A DNA stretch of 43,302 nucleotides from Bacteroidaceae bacterium (GTDB taxonomy: Bacteria; Bacteroidota; Bacteroidia; Bacteroidales; Bacteroidaceae). Of this stretch, positions 1-7,644 are shown piece by piece. The stretch lies in NCBI GenBank assembly GCA_017556045.1, contig JAFZFF010000076.1, positions 1 through 43,302 on the forward strand, read 5' to 3'. The first letter of the stretch is position 1. Each line of letters starts with the position of its first letter. Both the position numbers and the translations under genes were made by a program. The notes below the pieces were generated by a model. It had not been told where the DNA came from. It made no database searches and saw nothing but the letters and a program-made list of their open reading frames with translations.

Positions 1-938
1 GAATATAAATCATATTTAGAGCAAGCATGGTTTACCTGTACAGTTGGTCGGTCTGCTTCTTTCATACAACAAAAGTAAGCATTCCTACCGTATTTTCTAT
101 TACTCTGCAAATCTAAGGGAGCAACGCGAAGAATCTCGCAGGCGTTTCTTACTTATTCCCTGCGCGAGATCCTTCCTATCGTCAGGATGACATATCGCTG
201 AAAATTTGCAGTGTTGGACAACATCTATATTATTGCCTTCAATAAAGAGCAATAAATCTCGATATAGGAGAGTTTGTAGGATGAAATGATAGAGATAAAT
301 GACTCTTGAAATTCTAAGGTATTGACCGAAGAGGTTTATGAGATGTTGTCTCGGTTCCAAAAGACTATATGTGAATTACATTCTACCTATACACATGAGA
401 TAAGCGTATGGATAGACTGATTTCTTCATTAAACCATAAGGAAAGACAGATAAATAACAGATACTTATCACAAGTGTTAGTTTACAAAATAGGATAAGCA
501 GCCGAATTTGTCAGTAAAGACGAGGAAATAAATGGTAACACACAGATAATAAGTCAGATACGAGTGAATAATGTGTCACTTTATTGTCACTCAGTGTCAG
601 TAAATAAACGTTGCTTGTGGAAGCAAGTATTGCATGCAGTGCTTAAATCAACCTGATTATGAGGTGATTATGTAAATTCCGTAGATGCATTATCCTTACA
701 TTAAGTGTCACTGACAATATAATCATTGATGTTTTCAATAAGGCAAAGGTCGGCGACATCTTGAGTGCTTACCTTTGCAATACATAGAAAAGGGTAAAAG
801 GAGGATTTATCATTATATTTTGTGTATGTCATTTGCTTTTTTTTATTAACTTTGTAAAAAAATCAAAAAGACTCTACCAACAGTAATCTTTAGGGGCTTC
901 TCTACTGTCCTACTGTTAATGATGTGGTGTGAATAGGT
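1..938. other. Non-coding region upstream of the exopolysaccharide operon
   Basis: I see no convincing gene here. The only open frame of any length (minus strand, 100-360) has no recognisable domain or start context. Positions 133-170 form a hairpin-like inverted repeat (ATCTCGCAGG against CCTGCGCGAGAT) followed by a REP-like stretch. Around 570-600 and 698-720 the word GTGTCACT/TCAGTGTCA recurs in several copies, possibly an operator or a decayed repeat. Boxes matching the Bacteroidota -7 consensus occur at 770-777 and 847-854. Between 878 and 920 short ACAGTA/TACTGT words could pair just upstream of the first gene. Confidence 0.6.
847..854 (+). promoter_or_regulatory. Candidate promoter -7 box for the exopolysaccharide operon
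   Basis: The octamer TAACTTTG is a perfect match to the Bacteroidota TAnnTTTG -7 element. A start a few bases downstream would leave a leader of roughly 80-145 nt before the first coding start. A second perfect box, TACCTTTG, lies at 770-777, so two promoters are possible. No -33 element with ideal spacing stands out. Confidence 0.5.
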
Positions 939-2354
939 ATGTTTGAAGGCATAACGAGAAATCATAGAGAGAATCTCTCTCTTGCTATACAGAATAACAA
1001 GCGCATGGTGGATACCTCAGTTCGGAGATGTGCCTTGTGGTGTGCTATGCTCATTGGTGCACTCGTAGTACCTAACTGTAGTAAAGCTCAGCAAAGAGAC
1101 CAAGTCTTGTTTCAGCGATTCGAAGAGCGCTTCTATATGCTCGACTCGCTAATCTTCCATTGTGAACCGGATGGGAGGATGGGCATGACGAGTTGTGTAT
1201 CACAAGGGTATACGACAAGTGTCGTAGACTCACTCATCGACAAGAAAGTAGAGGTGCAACAGCGCGCTGTAAAAGCCGAGACGGGACTGCTCATATCGGG
1301 ACAGACCTATTATCGCTCTGGCGAGGGAACGAGTGTAGATCCCGACGAAAATGATGCCTTAGAGGCTTATAACGCCAAGGTACAGGTAGAGTTGAGATGG
1401 AACATCATCAGTAGTGGAATTCACAACCGCAAGGGGCGTCTCAATGAATTGTCTATCGAAGGTAAACTGGAACATGCCTATCAGGAACAGGAGCGCCTAT
1501 CTCTAATGATAGAGAGACAGAAGCAGAGTTTCTGCGAAGAGTATGACAGTCTCCTGGGTGGTATACTCCAGTTGCGTATAGAGAATCTGCAGTTATTGAA
1601 TGATGCACAGACCTATTTGGCATCGGATCGCAGCATAGGCACTGATGAACTGCTAAAGGTGATGGACGAGCAAGCTATTGCCGAGCGATTGCTTACGACC
1701 ATTCCTAAGGACTACCCTATAGCTGCGCAATTGGCAAGACCACAGGGCGATATCATCTATCTTGACACAGCACAACTCAAGAACTGCATCCGCGAGAATA
1801 CTCTCTTGCTGCAAATGATGGACCTCAAGATAGGTCTATTAAAACAGAAGGAAGAGAATACGAGCTATTGGAATGCTCTGAATATATCTCCATTCCTAAG
1901 ATACTCATATTACATGCGCCCCGAGGTGAAGAACCCAGCGACTGTGGATGTGGGCGTAGCTTTCCAGATACCGCTATCGAGTCAGGAGCCTCGCAAACGT
2001 AAGGTATTGACCGCTGAACGTCTACAGAAAAATGCAGAGAAGGAGGAGCTGAAGGAGAAGTTGATGACTGAGGTAGAAGCGATGTTAGCAGAGATCGAGC
2101 GTGCCAACCAGGGAATGCAAGGTGAACTCAAGCGCATCGAGATGCTGAGGGGGTATATGCAGCAGCGCCGACAACACTACCAAGGACATATTGGAGAATA
2201 CAACTTCATGTCGAGAATAAAGGAGTATAACCACTACTTGACATGCTGGGAAAACTACTATTCATATCAGTATAAAAGAGATTGTTACATGGCAGACCTA
2301 CAGGCATTCCTATCTCGACAGTCCATCGTAGACTTCTGCATGATTCAAAAGTGA
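939..2354 (+). CDS. TolC-like outer-membrane channel protein of the EPS locus
   Basis: A 471-aa predicted exported protein. A hydrophobic signal segment (ALWCAMLIGALVVP) precedes a small-residue cleavage site near residue 50. The start at residue 1 gives an unusually long n-region; ATG at 1005 (residue 23, MVDTSVRRC) is a good alternative. The mature part is rich in long charged helices, with heptad-like stretches around residues 165-240 and 360-420. Between them are short amphipathic strands, such as the run after NISPFLRYSYYMRP followed by VDVGVAFQIPLSS, which fit the strand-helix-strand duplication of TolC/OEP proteins. It is the first gene of a five-gene operon and lies 14 nt before the adaptor gene. 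Its likely role is the outer-membrane exit duct for the polysaccharide. The fold call is by pattern, not by a strong sequence motif. Confidence 0.7.
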   Translation: MFEGITRNHRENLSLAIQNNKRMVDTSVRRCALWCAMLIGALVVPNCSKAQQRDQVLFQRFEERFYMLDSLIFHCEPDGRMGMTSCVSQGYTTSVVDSLIDKKVEVQQRAVKAETGLLISGQTYYRSGEGTSVDPDENDALEAYNAKVQVELRWNIISSGIHNRKGRLNELSIEGKLEHAYQEQERLSLMIERQKQSFCEEYDSLLGGILQLRIENLQLLNDAQTYLASDRSIGTDELLKVMDEQAIAERLLTTIPKDYPIAAQLARPQGDIIYLDTAQLKNCIRENTLLLQMMDLKIGLLKQKEENTSYWNALNISPFLRYSYYMRPEVKNPATVDVGVAFQIPLSSQEPRKRKVLTAERLQKNAEKEELKEKLMTEVEAMLAEIERANQGMQGELKRIEMLRGYMQQRRQHYQGHIGEYNFMSRIKEYNHYLTCWENYYSYQYKRDCYMADLQAFLSRQSIVDFCMIQK

Positions 2355-2368
2355 GAGAGAGACAGATT

Positions 2369-3541
2369 ATGAAAGATTTTCATTTTACCACCGAACAGGA
2401 GCAGGCCGAGATAGAAAAAATCCTGCAACAGCGTAAGAAGAAGCAGACCAAACAACAGACCTTGTTTATGGCAATCTTCGTCTTCATCATAGGAATAATC
2501 ATTCTGTATTGTGTACGTAGAATTGTGTATATAGACTTTAATGGATATGTAGTGGTACACAACGTACGATTCCGCGCTTCAGAAGACATTTTCGTACATG
2601 ATATATACAAACATAATGGTGATTTGATCAAACCTGGTGATACCATATACTCATATGTATCGCTTGATTGGTTTCACGAGATTGGCAACATCAACTCAGA
2701 ATCAGAGGTTATAGTAAAGTCTCGTGACCTGAAGGTACAGTACGGATTGGCCTATCAAAACCTCGCTGTATTGAGAGCTAAGATGGAAGAGATCAAACGA
2801 CAAATCGATTTGGAGGACCACAATATCCGCTTCGGCCTTAGCGACAATGTTCACAAACTTCAATTGGAGCGTGAATACAAAGAGACAGAAGAGGAACTCA
2901 AGGCTCAGCAACGAAAGCTATATGTGCTACAAAAGGCTATCAATGAATCTAAAGATGCGGTAGACCGACTAGGAGAAGTAAGTGCCGGATTTACTATTCA
3001 GAACGTGCGCAACAAGCAGAAGATGAAGGAACTGGGCGTGGTGCACTATACCGTAGCTGCCGACTCGGGAGTAGTGACACGTAACTGGATTTCAGAGCTC
3101 TCGCTCGTATTACGCGGTGAGGACATCATCGAGACCCAATCATTCGACCTCGATAAAGACAATGTGTATGTGATGGCTTATGTCACACCTGACCGTGCGA
3201 AGTATATCAATCGTGGCTTTAAGGCTAAGGTAATCGTCAATGACGATGTGGAGTATACGGCAACAGTAGTATCTATGGGAGCACGTACAGAGCCTATACC
3301 TGAGGCATATCGTAACAATCTTTCGAAGGACCATATTGCAGCCATCGCTGTGTTGCGTATCGATCCTGAACAGAAGATTCCATTTTGGTCACTGGTAAAT
3401 GGAATGCCTGTACTGATACGATTCAACAATAAGGATTACGAGGATGTAGGTTCGGATGATTACATCCAACTGAAAACTCCAAGGGGTCTGGAAGTTCCTA
3501 AAAAAGTAAAAGATTATCTGTATTTTAACAATAGAAACTAA
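2369..3541 (+). CDS. HlyD-like periplasmic adaptor (membrane fusion) protein
   Basis: A 390-aa protein. I place the start at ATG 2369, because an upstream in-frame start at 2282 would overlap the previous gene by 73 nt. Residues 1-25 are charged and cytosolic, then one transmembrane helix (about 31-52, LFMAIFVFIIGIIILYCVRR). A lipoyl/barrel-like half follows (VVVHNVRFRASEDIFVH, GDLIKPGDTIYSYVS), then a long coiled-coil hairpin (about 130-225) and a C-terminal beta-barrel half (VYVMAYVTPDRAKYINRG). This is the HlyD/EmrA topology, also seen in Alg44 of alginate synthesis and BgsB of the Sinorhizobium mixed-linkage glucan system. Its stop codon overlaps the next start by one base (TAATG), so translation is probably coupled. 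It probably bridges the inner-membrane synthase and the TolC-like duct. Confidence 0.85.
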   Translation: MKDFHFTTEQEQAEIEKILQQRKKKQTKQQTLFMAIFVFIIGIIILYCVRRIVYIDFNGYVVVHNVRFRASEDIFVHDIYKHNGDLIKPGDTIYSYVSLDWFHEIGNINSESEVIVKSRDLKVQYGLAYQNLAVLRAKMEEIKRQIDLEDHNIRFGLSDNVHKLQLEREYKETEEELKAQQRKLYVLQKAINESKDAVDRLGEVSAGFTIQNVRNKQKMKELGVVHYTVAADSGVVTRNWISELSLVLRGEDIIETQSFDLDKDNVYVMAYVTPDRAKYINRGFKAKVIVNDDVEYTATVVSMGARTEPIPEAYRNNLSKDHIAAIAVLRIDPEQKIPFWSLVNGMPVLIRFNNKDYEDVGSDDYIQLKTPRGLEVPKKVKDYLYFNNRN

Positions 3542-4929
3542 TGAACTATAGTTATCGGATTAAAGCAAACCCGAAAGGACGCAATATACTTATCGTGCGA
3601 GGATTAGTGCAGCTAGATAATGTCAGCGATATCAAGGCTGAAGATTTCGATGCCATCTACATTGAAGACTATGGGCAATCGCATAGCGAACTATCGTTTC
3701 AGCTGCAAAGCATGTCGTCTATACACGGCATGAAGTCTCACCTGAAGCCCCGATTCTTAGCTGCTACACTGAAGCCCCATGTACACCAACTAAAACCTTT
3801 GGTTGATGGCTTTGCGACGACACCTGACGATGAGAAGATGAGCGAGCGTATCGAGGAAATTTACGATAAGTTGGCATACATTGATCTCTTTGATATATCA
3901 GAGGTTAGAACAAATAACTATGTATATTTTTTGAAGTTGTGCAAACATGCCATATCGAGAGGTTTATACACATTTACCACCTCATTGGAGGCAGCATACG
4001 CACAAGGACACACTGCTTTGTTTTTAGCTAAGCAAGATAGTTTGACCACTAATATGAGGAGTGAATTTGTTCGTTTCAATCAGACCTTGCGAGAGTTGGG
4101 TTATGCAGAACGCAAAAAGTTCGAGGAGCGTATCCATGTGTGTCCACACTGCAAAGGCTCTCACCTGTTCTATATGGAGGCTTGTCCTAAATGCGACTCC
4201 TCGCTCCTGAAAGAAGAACCTGTATTGCACCACTTCCGTTGCGCTAATATCTCACCAGAGTCGAGTTACGCCTATGATGGAGAGCTGCGTTGCCCCAAGT
4301 GTCATCAGATGCTCCGTCATATCGGTGTAGATTATGACCGTCCAGCCAACGTGTACACATGCCAAGAATGCAGCCATACCTTCTTGCATACGCGAATGAA
4401 GGTATATTGCACATCGTGTCAAAAGACATCAAGACCTTCGGATTTGTTGGCGCAGGACATCTACAGCTATGAGTTTACGACAGAAGGACTGCAAGCCTTA
4501 TCATCAAACGACGCATTGCTGGCTGTAAGTAAAGATGTATGGGCCGGTTACTCTCGATTTGATTCCTTTTTGTCGCAAATCCGACTTTTTTCATACTCGC
4601 ATGAAAAGAATGAGTCAGTTCTCATCAACCGCTTCAAACTCGAAGGCAATGTCAACAGAGAAGGGATCATGCACTTTGTGGATGACCTTCAGAGGAAGTA
4701 CCACTATCATAACCTCTCATACAATTCTCATTACATCTTTTTGGCAGCTAAAGTGCAGCATAGCAGGATGGAGACACTAAAGAAACAGATGGAGGAGGAA
4801 TATTTGGAACTGCAACGAATCGTCGAACTGAGAAATCTTGGCACAAAGTTAGTCGACCAGGATTTTCTATACCATACTGAGGGTGAGAAAATTGATAATT
4901 TCATTAAGAGGATAAGCAAAAGTCAATAA
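3541..4929 (+). CDS. Cytosolic multi-zinc-ribbon protein, TackOD1-like
   Basis: A 462-aa protein with no signal peptide or membrane segment. The N-terminal ~150 residues have alternating strand/helix patterns (FDAIYIEDYGQS, PRFLAATLKP) that could be a degenerate receiver-like fold. The middle holds Cys pairs at 201/204 and 215/218, Cys234, 251/254, 274/277 and 290/293: at least four CxxC knuckles, enough for two or more zinc sites. The stretch around LRHIGVDYDRPANVY followed by CxxC resembles the TackOD1 (thaumarchaeal output domain 1) zinc domain. The C-terminal ~150 residues are helical with no family I recognise. It overlaps the adaptor gene by one base and sits 13 nt before the synthase, so it is likely a regulator or assembly factor of the synthase. 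That role is inferred from context. The TackOD1 name is moderately sure; the zinc binding is strongly supported. Confidence 0.75.
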   Translation: MNYSYRIKANPKGRNILIVRGLVQLDNVSDIKAEDFDAIYIEDYGQSHSELSFQLQSMSSIHGMKSHLKPRFLAATLKPHVHQLKPLVDGFATTPDDEKMSERIEEIYDKLAYIDLFDISEVRTNNYVYFLKLCKHAISRGLYTFTTSLEAAYAQGHTALFLAKQDSLTTNMRSEFVRFNQTLRELGYAERKKFEERIHVCPHCKGSHLFYMEACPKCDSSLLKEEPVLHHFRCANISPESSYAYDGELRCPKCHQMLRHIGVDYDRPANVYTCQECSHTFLHTRMKVYCTSCQKTSRPSDLLAQDIYSYEFTTEGLQALSSNDALLAVSKDVWAGYSRFDSFLSQIRLFSYSHEKNESVLINRFKLEGNVNREGIMHFVDDLQRKYHYHNLSYNSHYIFLAAKVQHSRMETLKKQMEEEYLELQRIVELRNLGTKLVDQDFLYHTEGEKIDNFIKRISKSQ

Positions 4930-4942
4930 GAGGAGAAATACC

Positions 4943-6265
4943 ATGTTGGATTTCTGTTTTGACATATTAGATGGCATTATAGCTTGCTTCACTCGAAATC
5001 TGTCATGGAGTGCGGTTATCAGCACCTATTGGTTTTTGTTTGCAATCGAGTTTCCACGCTATTACCTGTTGGAATTCGTTATCGCAATCTGGCACAAGAT
5101 AACCTACAAAAGCAGAGCGAGAAAACGGGCTGTGGCAAGGATGAAACTCTACATAGAAAACCCACTAATAACTATCCTAGCCCCAGGAAAGAACGAAGGT
5201 AAGCATATCTATAAGCTGGTAAAGTCACTCAATGAACAGACCTATCGTAACTATGAGATTATCATTGTCGACGATGGGTCAGATGATGCCACCCCATTGA
5301 TATGTAGAGATTTGGAGAAGGCCGGATACATCGATTTGTATCTGCGCTCCAATATACGTGGAGGTAAGGCTAGTGCTGCCAACTTTGGCGTACACTATGC
5401 AAAGGGAAAGTATATCGTACACCTCGATGCAGACTCCTCACTCGACCGCGATGCTATAGAGAAAATCCTCATCCCCTTCTACTATGATCCAAAGATTAAA
5501 GCTGTTGGAGGTTGCGTCAAAGTGCGCAATGCAGGCGACACGCTGTGTACCTCAATGCAAGCGTTAGAGTATCTGAAGACGATTCAAGTGGGCCGTATGG
5601 TAACAAATACGCTGGGGATTTATCATATCATATCGGGTGCTTTCGGAGCTTTTGAGCGTGAGAAGCTAATGCAGATAGGTATGTGGGATATAGGTCCAGG
5701 CCTTGACGGAGATATCACGCAGAAGATTAGAAAGTCTGGTGACAAGGTATACTTTGCCGAAGATGCCATCTGTATGACCAATGTACCTACCGAGTGGCAT
5801 GCTCTCTTCAAGCAACGCCAGCGTTGGAGCAAATCGCTTATTCGCTTCCGCTTGCGCAAGCATTTTGACATATTGATGCCGCACAAGCACTTCAGCTTCC
5901 TAAATTGGCTATCAAATATGGAAAATCTACTTTTCGACTGCATATTTAACTACCTGTGGCTGTTTTATATAATATCACTGATGTTCGTACACACCGACAA
6001 GCTAATGGAAATATTCCTCATCGGATGGATGATTAGATACTGCTTCTCTTTAGTAGCATTCGGAGTCATCATGCTGGTATCAGAGCGAGCATCCGAAGAG
6101 CGAAAGCTGATACCCTACCTATTTGTCAGCACATTCTACACAGGCTATTTCTTGCGTGCTACACGTTTGATAGCACATACTAAAGAACTCTTCTTCTTCT
6201 CGTCTTATAAAGACCCATGGAATCCGAAGAAGACATCAGACTTAGCACAGATTGAAGGAATTTAA
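4943..6265 (+). CDS. Membrane family-2 glycosyltransferase (processive polysaccharide synthase)
   Basis: A 440-aa inner-membrane glycosyltransferase. An N-terminal hydrophobic segment (about residues 15-50) precedes a GT2 GT-A domain with all the signatures of processive synthases: D110/D111 (VDDGSDD) for nucleotide binding, the DxD metal motif D162-A-D164 (HLDADSS), the acceptor-site D255/D257 (GLDGDIT) and the product-binding QxxRW motif at Q291-W295 (QRQRW). Three or so C-terminal transmembrane helices follow (about 325-350, 355-385 and 395-415), as in PgaC, hyaluronan synthase and BcsA, so the chain is probably extruded during synthesis. No PilZ domain is fused. The substrate cannot be read from sequence, but the adjacent dehydrogenase suggests an activated uronic acid or amino-uronic acid is at least one building block. 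Confidence 0.9.
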   Translation: MLDFCFDILDGIIACFTRNLSWSAVISTYWFLFAIEFPRYYLLEFVIAIWHKITYKSRARKRAVARMKLYIENPLITILAPGKNEGKHIYKLVKSLNEQTYRNYEIIIVDDGSDDATPLICRDLEKAGYIDLYLRSNIRGGKASAANFGVHYAKGKYIVHLDADSSLDRDAIEKILIPFYYDPKIKAVGGCVKVRNAGDTLCTSMQALEYLKTIQVGRMVTNTLGIYHIISGAFGAFEREKLMQIGMWDIGPGLDGDITQKIRKSGDKVYFAEDAICMTNVPTEWHALFKQRQRWSKSLIRFRLRKHFDILMPHKHFSFLNWLSNMENLLFDCIFNYLWLFYIISLMFVHTDKLMEIFLIGWMIRYCFSLVAFGVIMLVSERASEERKLIPYLFVSTFYTGYFLRATRLIAHTKELFFFSSYKDPWNPKKTSDLAQIEGI

Positions 6266-6289
6266 TAACAATTTATAAATTACAAAAGT

Positions 6290-7561
6290 ATGGATATAAA
6301 AATAGGAGTGATAGGATTAGGCTATGTGGGCTTCCCCTTGGCCTGCTTATTTGCCAAAAAGTATCAAGTTATCGGATATGACATTAATGAAAATCGTATC
6401 AACGAGATAAATCAGGGTATTGACTCTACCAACGAGGTCGCTCCAGAAGCATTGAAGAATGCTTTGGCCAATGGCATGGTGTGTACAAATCGTATTGACG
6501 ACTTGAAAGTGTGTAACGTGTATGTAGTAGCTATCCCTACTCCAGTGGATGACTTCTACAATCCTGAGCTCATGCCCCTAAAAAATGCCAGTATCGTAGT
6601 AGGTGAAGTGCTCAAGAAGGGCGACTACGTAGTATATGAGTCGACCGTATATCCTGGTGTGACAGAAGAAATCTGTGCTCCCATTTTAGAGGAAGTATCA
6701 GGGTTGAAGTTGAATGAAGATTTCTTTTTGGGTTACTCGCCTGAGCGTATCAACCCGGGCGATAAAGAGCACACTGTGGAGAACATCCCAAAGATTACCT
6801 CAGGTTCTACCCCTGAAGCAGCTGAAGTTATCGACGCATTGTACAATTCAGTATTGCTCAATGGTACCCATCGAGCCTCCAGTATCAAGGTTGCAGAGGC
6901 GGCTAAGATTTTGGAAAACACACAGCGCGACGTTAATATTGCATTCATGAATGAAATTGCGATCATATTCAACGCGTTAGGCATCGACACTACTGATGTG
7001 TTAGAGGCCGCAGGAACTAAGTGGAACTTCCTGAAGTTTAGTCCTGGTTTGGTAGGAGGACACTGCATCAGCGTTGACCCCTACTACTTGATACAACGTG
7101 CCACTTCACGCGGAGTGGTTCCACGCATTATGATGGAAGCTCGTCGACTCAACAATACAATGGGAAACTATGTGGCCGAACGAGTAGTACGCTGTCTTAA
7201 CCTGCACGATATATCAGCCCACAATGCAAAGTTTCTACTATTGGGATTCACCTTCAAGGAGAACTGTCCCGATATCCGCAATACGAAGGTGGTAGACATA
7301 TACAATGCATTGAAAGCTTACACTACAGACATCTGTGTGTATGACCCTTGGGTAAGTAAGGAATCGGCAAAGCACGAATATGGTGTCGAAGTAAGCACGG
7401 ACGAGCGTGACTTAGAGTATGGCCAGTACGATGCAGTCATCTATTGTGTAAAGCATGACTGTTTCAATTCTCTCGGTCTTGATTCATTACGCAAGCCCAA
7501 CGGAGTTTTCTACGATGTAAAGGGAGTACTTGACAAGAGCATCATCACTGAACGTTTGTAA
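6290..7561 (+). CDS. Nucleotide-sugar 6-dehydrogenase (UDP-HexNAc/UDP-glucose dehydrogenase family)
   Basis: A 423-aa NAD-dependent enzyme that oxidises C6 of a UDP-sugar to a uronic acid in two steps. The Rossmann GxGxxG is at the N-terminus (GVIGLGYVGFPLA), with the glutamate/serine loop YESTVYPGVTEE. The catalytic Cys259 lies in GGHCISVDPYYL, and the C-terminal UDP-binding domain begins near GFTFKENCPDIRNTK. The GHCI.VDPYYL form and the WNFLKFSPGLVGG stretch fit the WbpA/TviB/WecC branch, which uses UDP-GlcNAc, -GalNAc or -ManNAc, better than the classical UDP-glucose branch. Substrate specificity is still a guess. It is the last gene of the operon, 24 nt after the synthase, and is followed by a strong terminator. 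It presumably supplies the uronic donor to the synthase. Confidence 0.9.
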   Translation: MDIKIGVIGLGYVGFPLACLFAKKYQVIGYDINENRINEINQGIDSTNEVAPEALKNALANGMVCTNRIDDLKVCNVYVVAIPTPVDDFYNPELMPLKNASIVVGEVLKKGDYVVYESTVYPGVTEEICAPILEEVSGLKLNEDFFLGYSPERINPGDKEHTVENIPKITSGSTPEAAEVIDALYNSVLLNGTHRASSIKVAEAAKILENTQRDVNIAFMNEIAIIFNALGIDTTDVLEAAGTKWNFLKFSPGLVGGHCISVDPYYLIQRATSRGVVPRIMMEARRLNNTMGNYVAERVVRCLNLHDISAHNAKFLLLGFTFKENCPDIRNTKVVDIYNALKAYTTDICVYDPWVSKESAKHEYGVEVSTDERDLEYGQYDAVIYCVKHDCFNSLGLDSLRKPNGVFYDVKGVLDKSIITERL

Positions 7562-7587
7562 TCCCTCTCGGCTATTGTCTAACAATA

Positions 7588-7623
7588 AAACACGGGGCAA
7601 GACCATGATCTTGCCCCGTGTTT
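7588..7623. terminator. Bidirectional rho-independent terminator
   Basis: A perfect 12-bp GC-rich stem (7591-7602 with 7609-7620) encloses a 6-nt loop and is flanked by AAA on the left and TTT on the right, extending the pairing to 15 bp. It sits between the end of the convergent EPS operon (7561) and the end of the minus-strand lipoprotein gene (7645), and can serve both. Confidence 0.9.
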
Positions 7624-7644
7624 ATAATCTATTATTTACTACAT

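Noticed and set aside
100-360. Minus-strand open frame of 86 aa at the left edge
   Set aside because: Overlaps the hairpin repeat and shows no recognisable protein pattern.
570-730. Possible invertible promoter (phase variation) ahead of the EPS operon, suggested by repeated GTGTCACT/TCAGTGTCA words
   Set aside because: The words do not form a long matching inverted repeat flanking a promoter, and no invertase gene is nearby.
2282-2368. Earlier start of the HlyD-like gene
   Set aside because: It would overlap the upstream gene by 73 nt and add an unrelated Arg-rich segment. ATG 2369 fits family length and topology.
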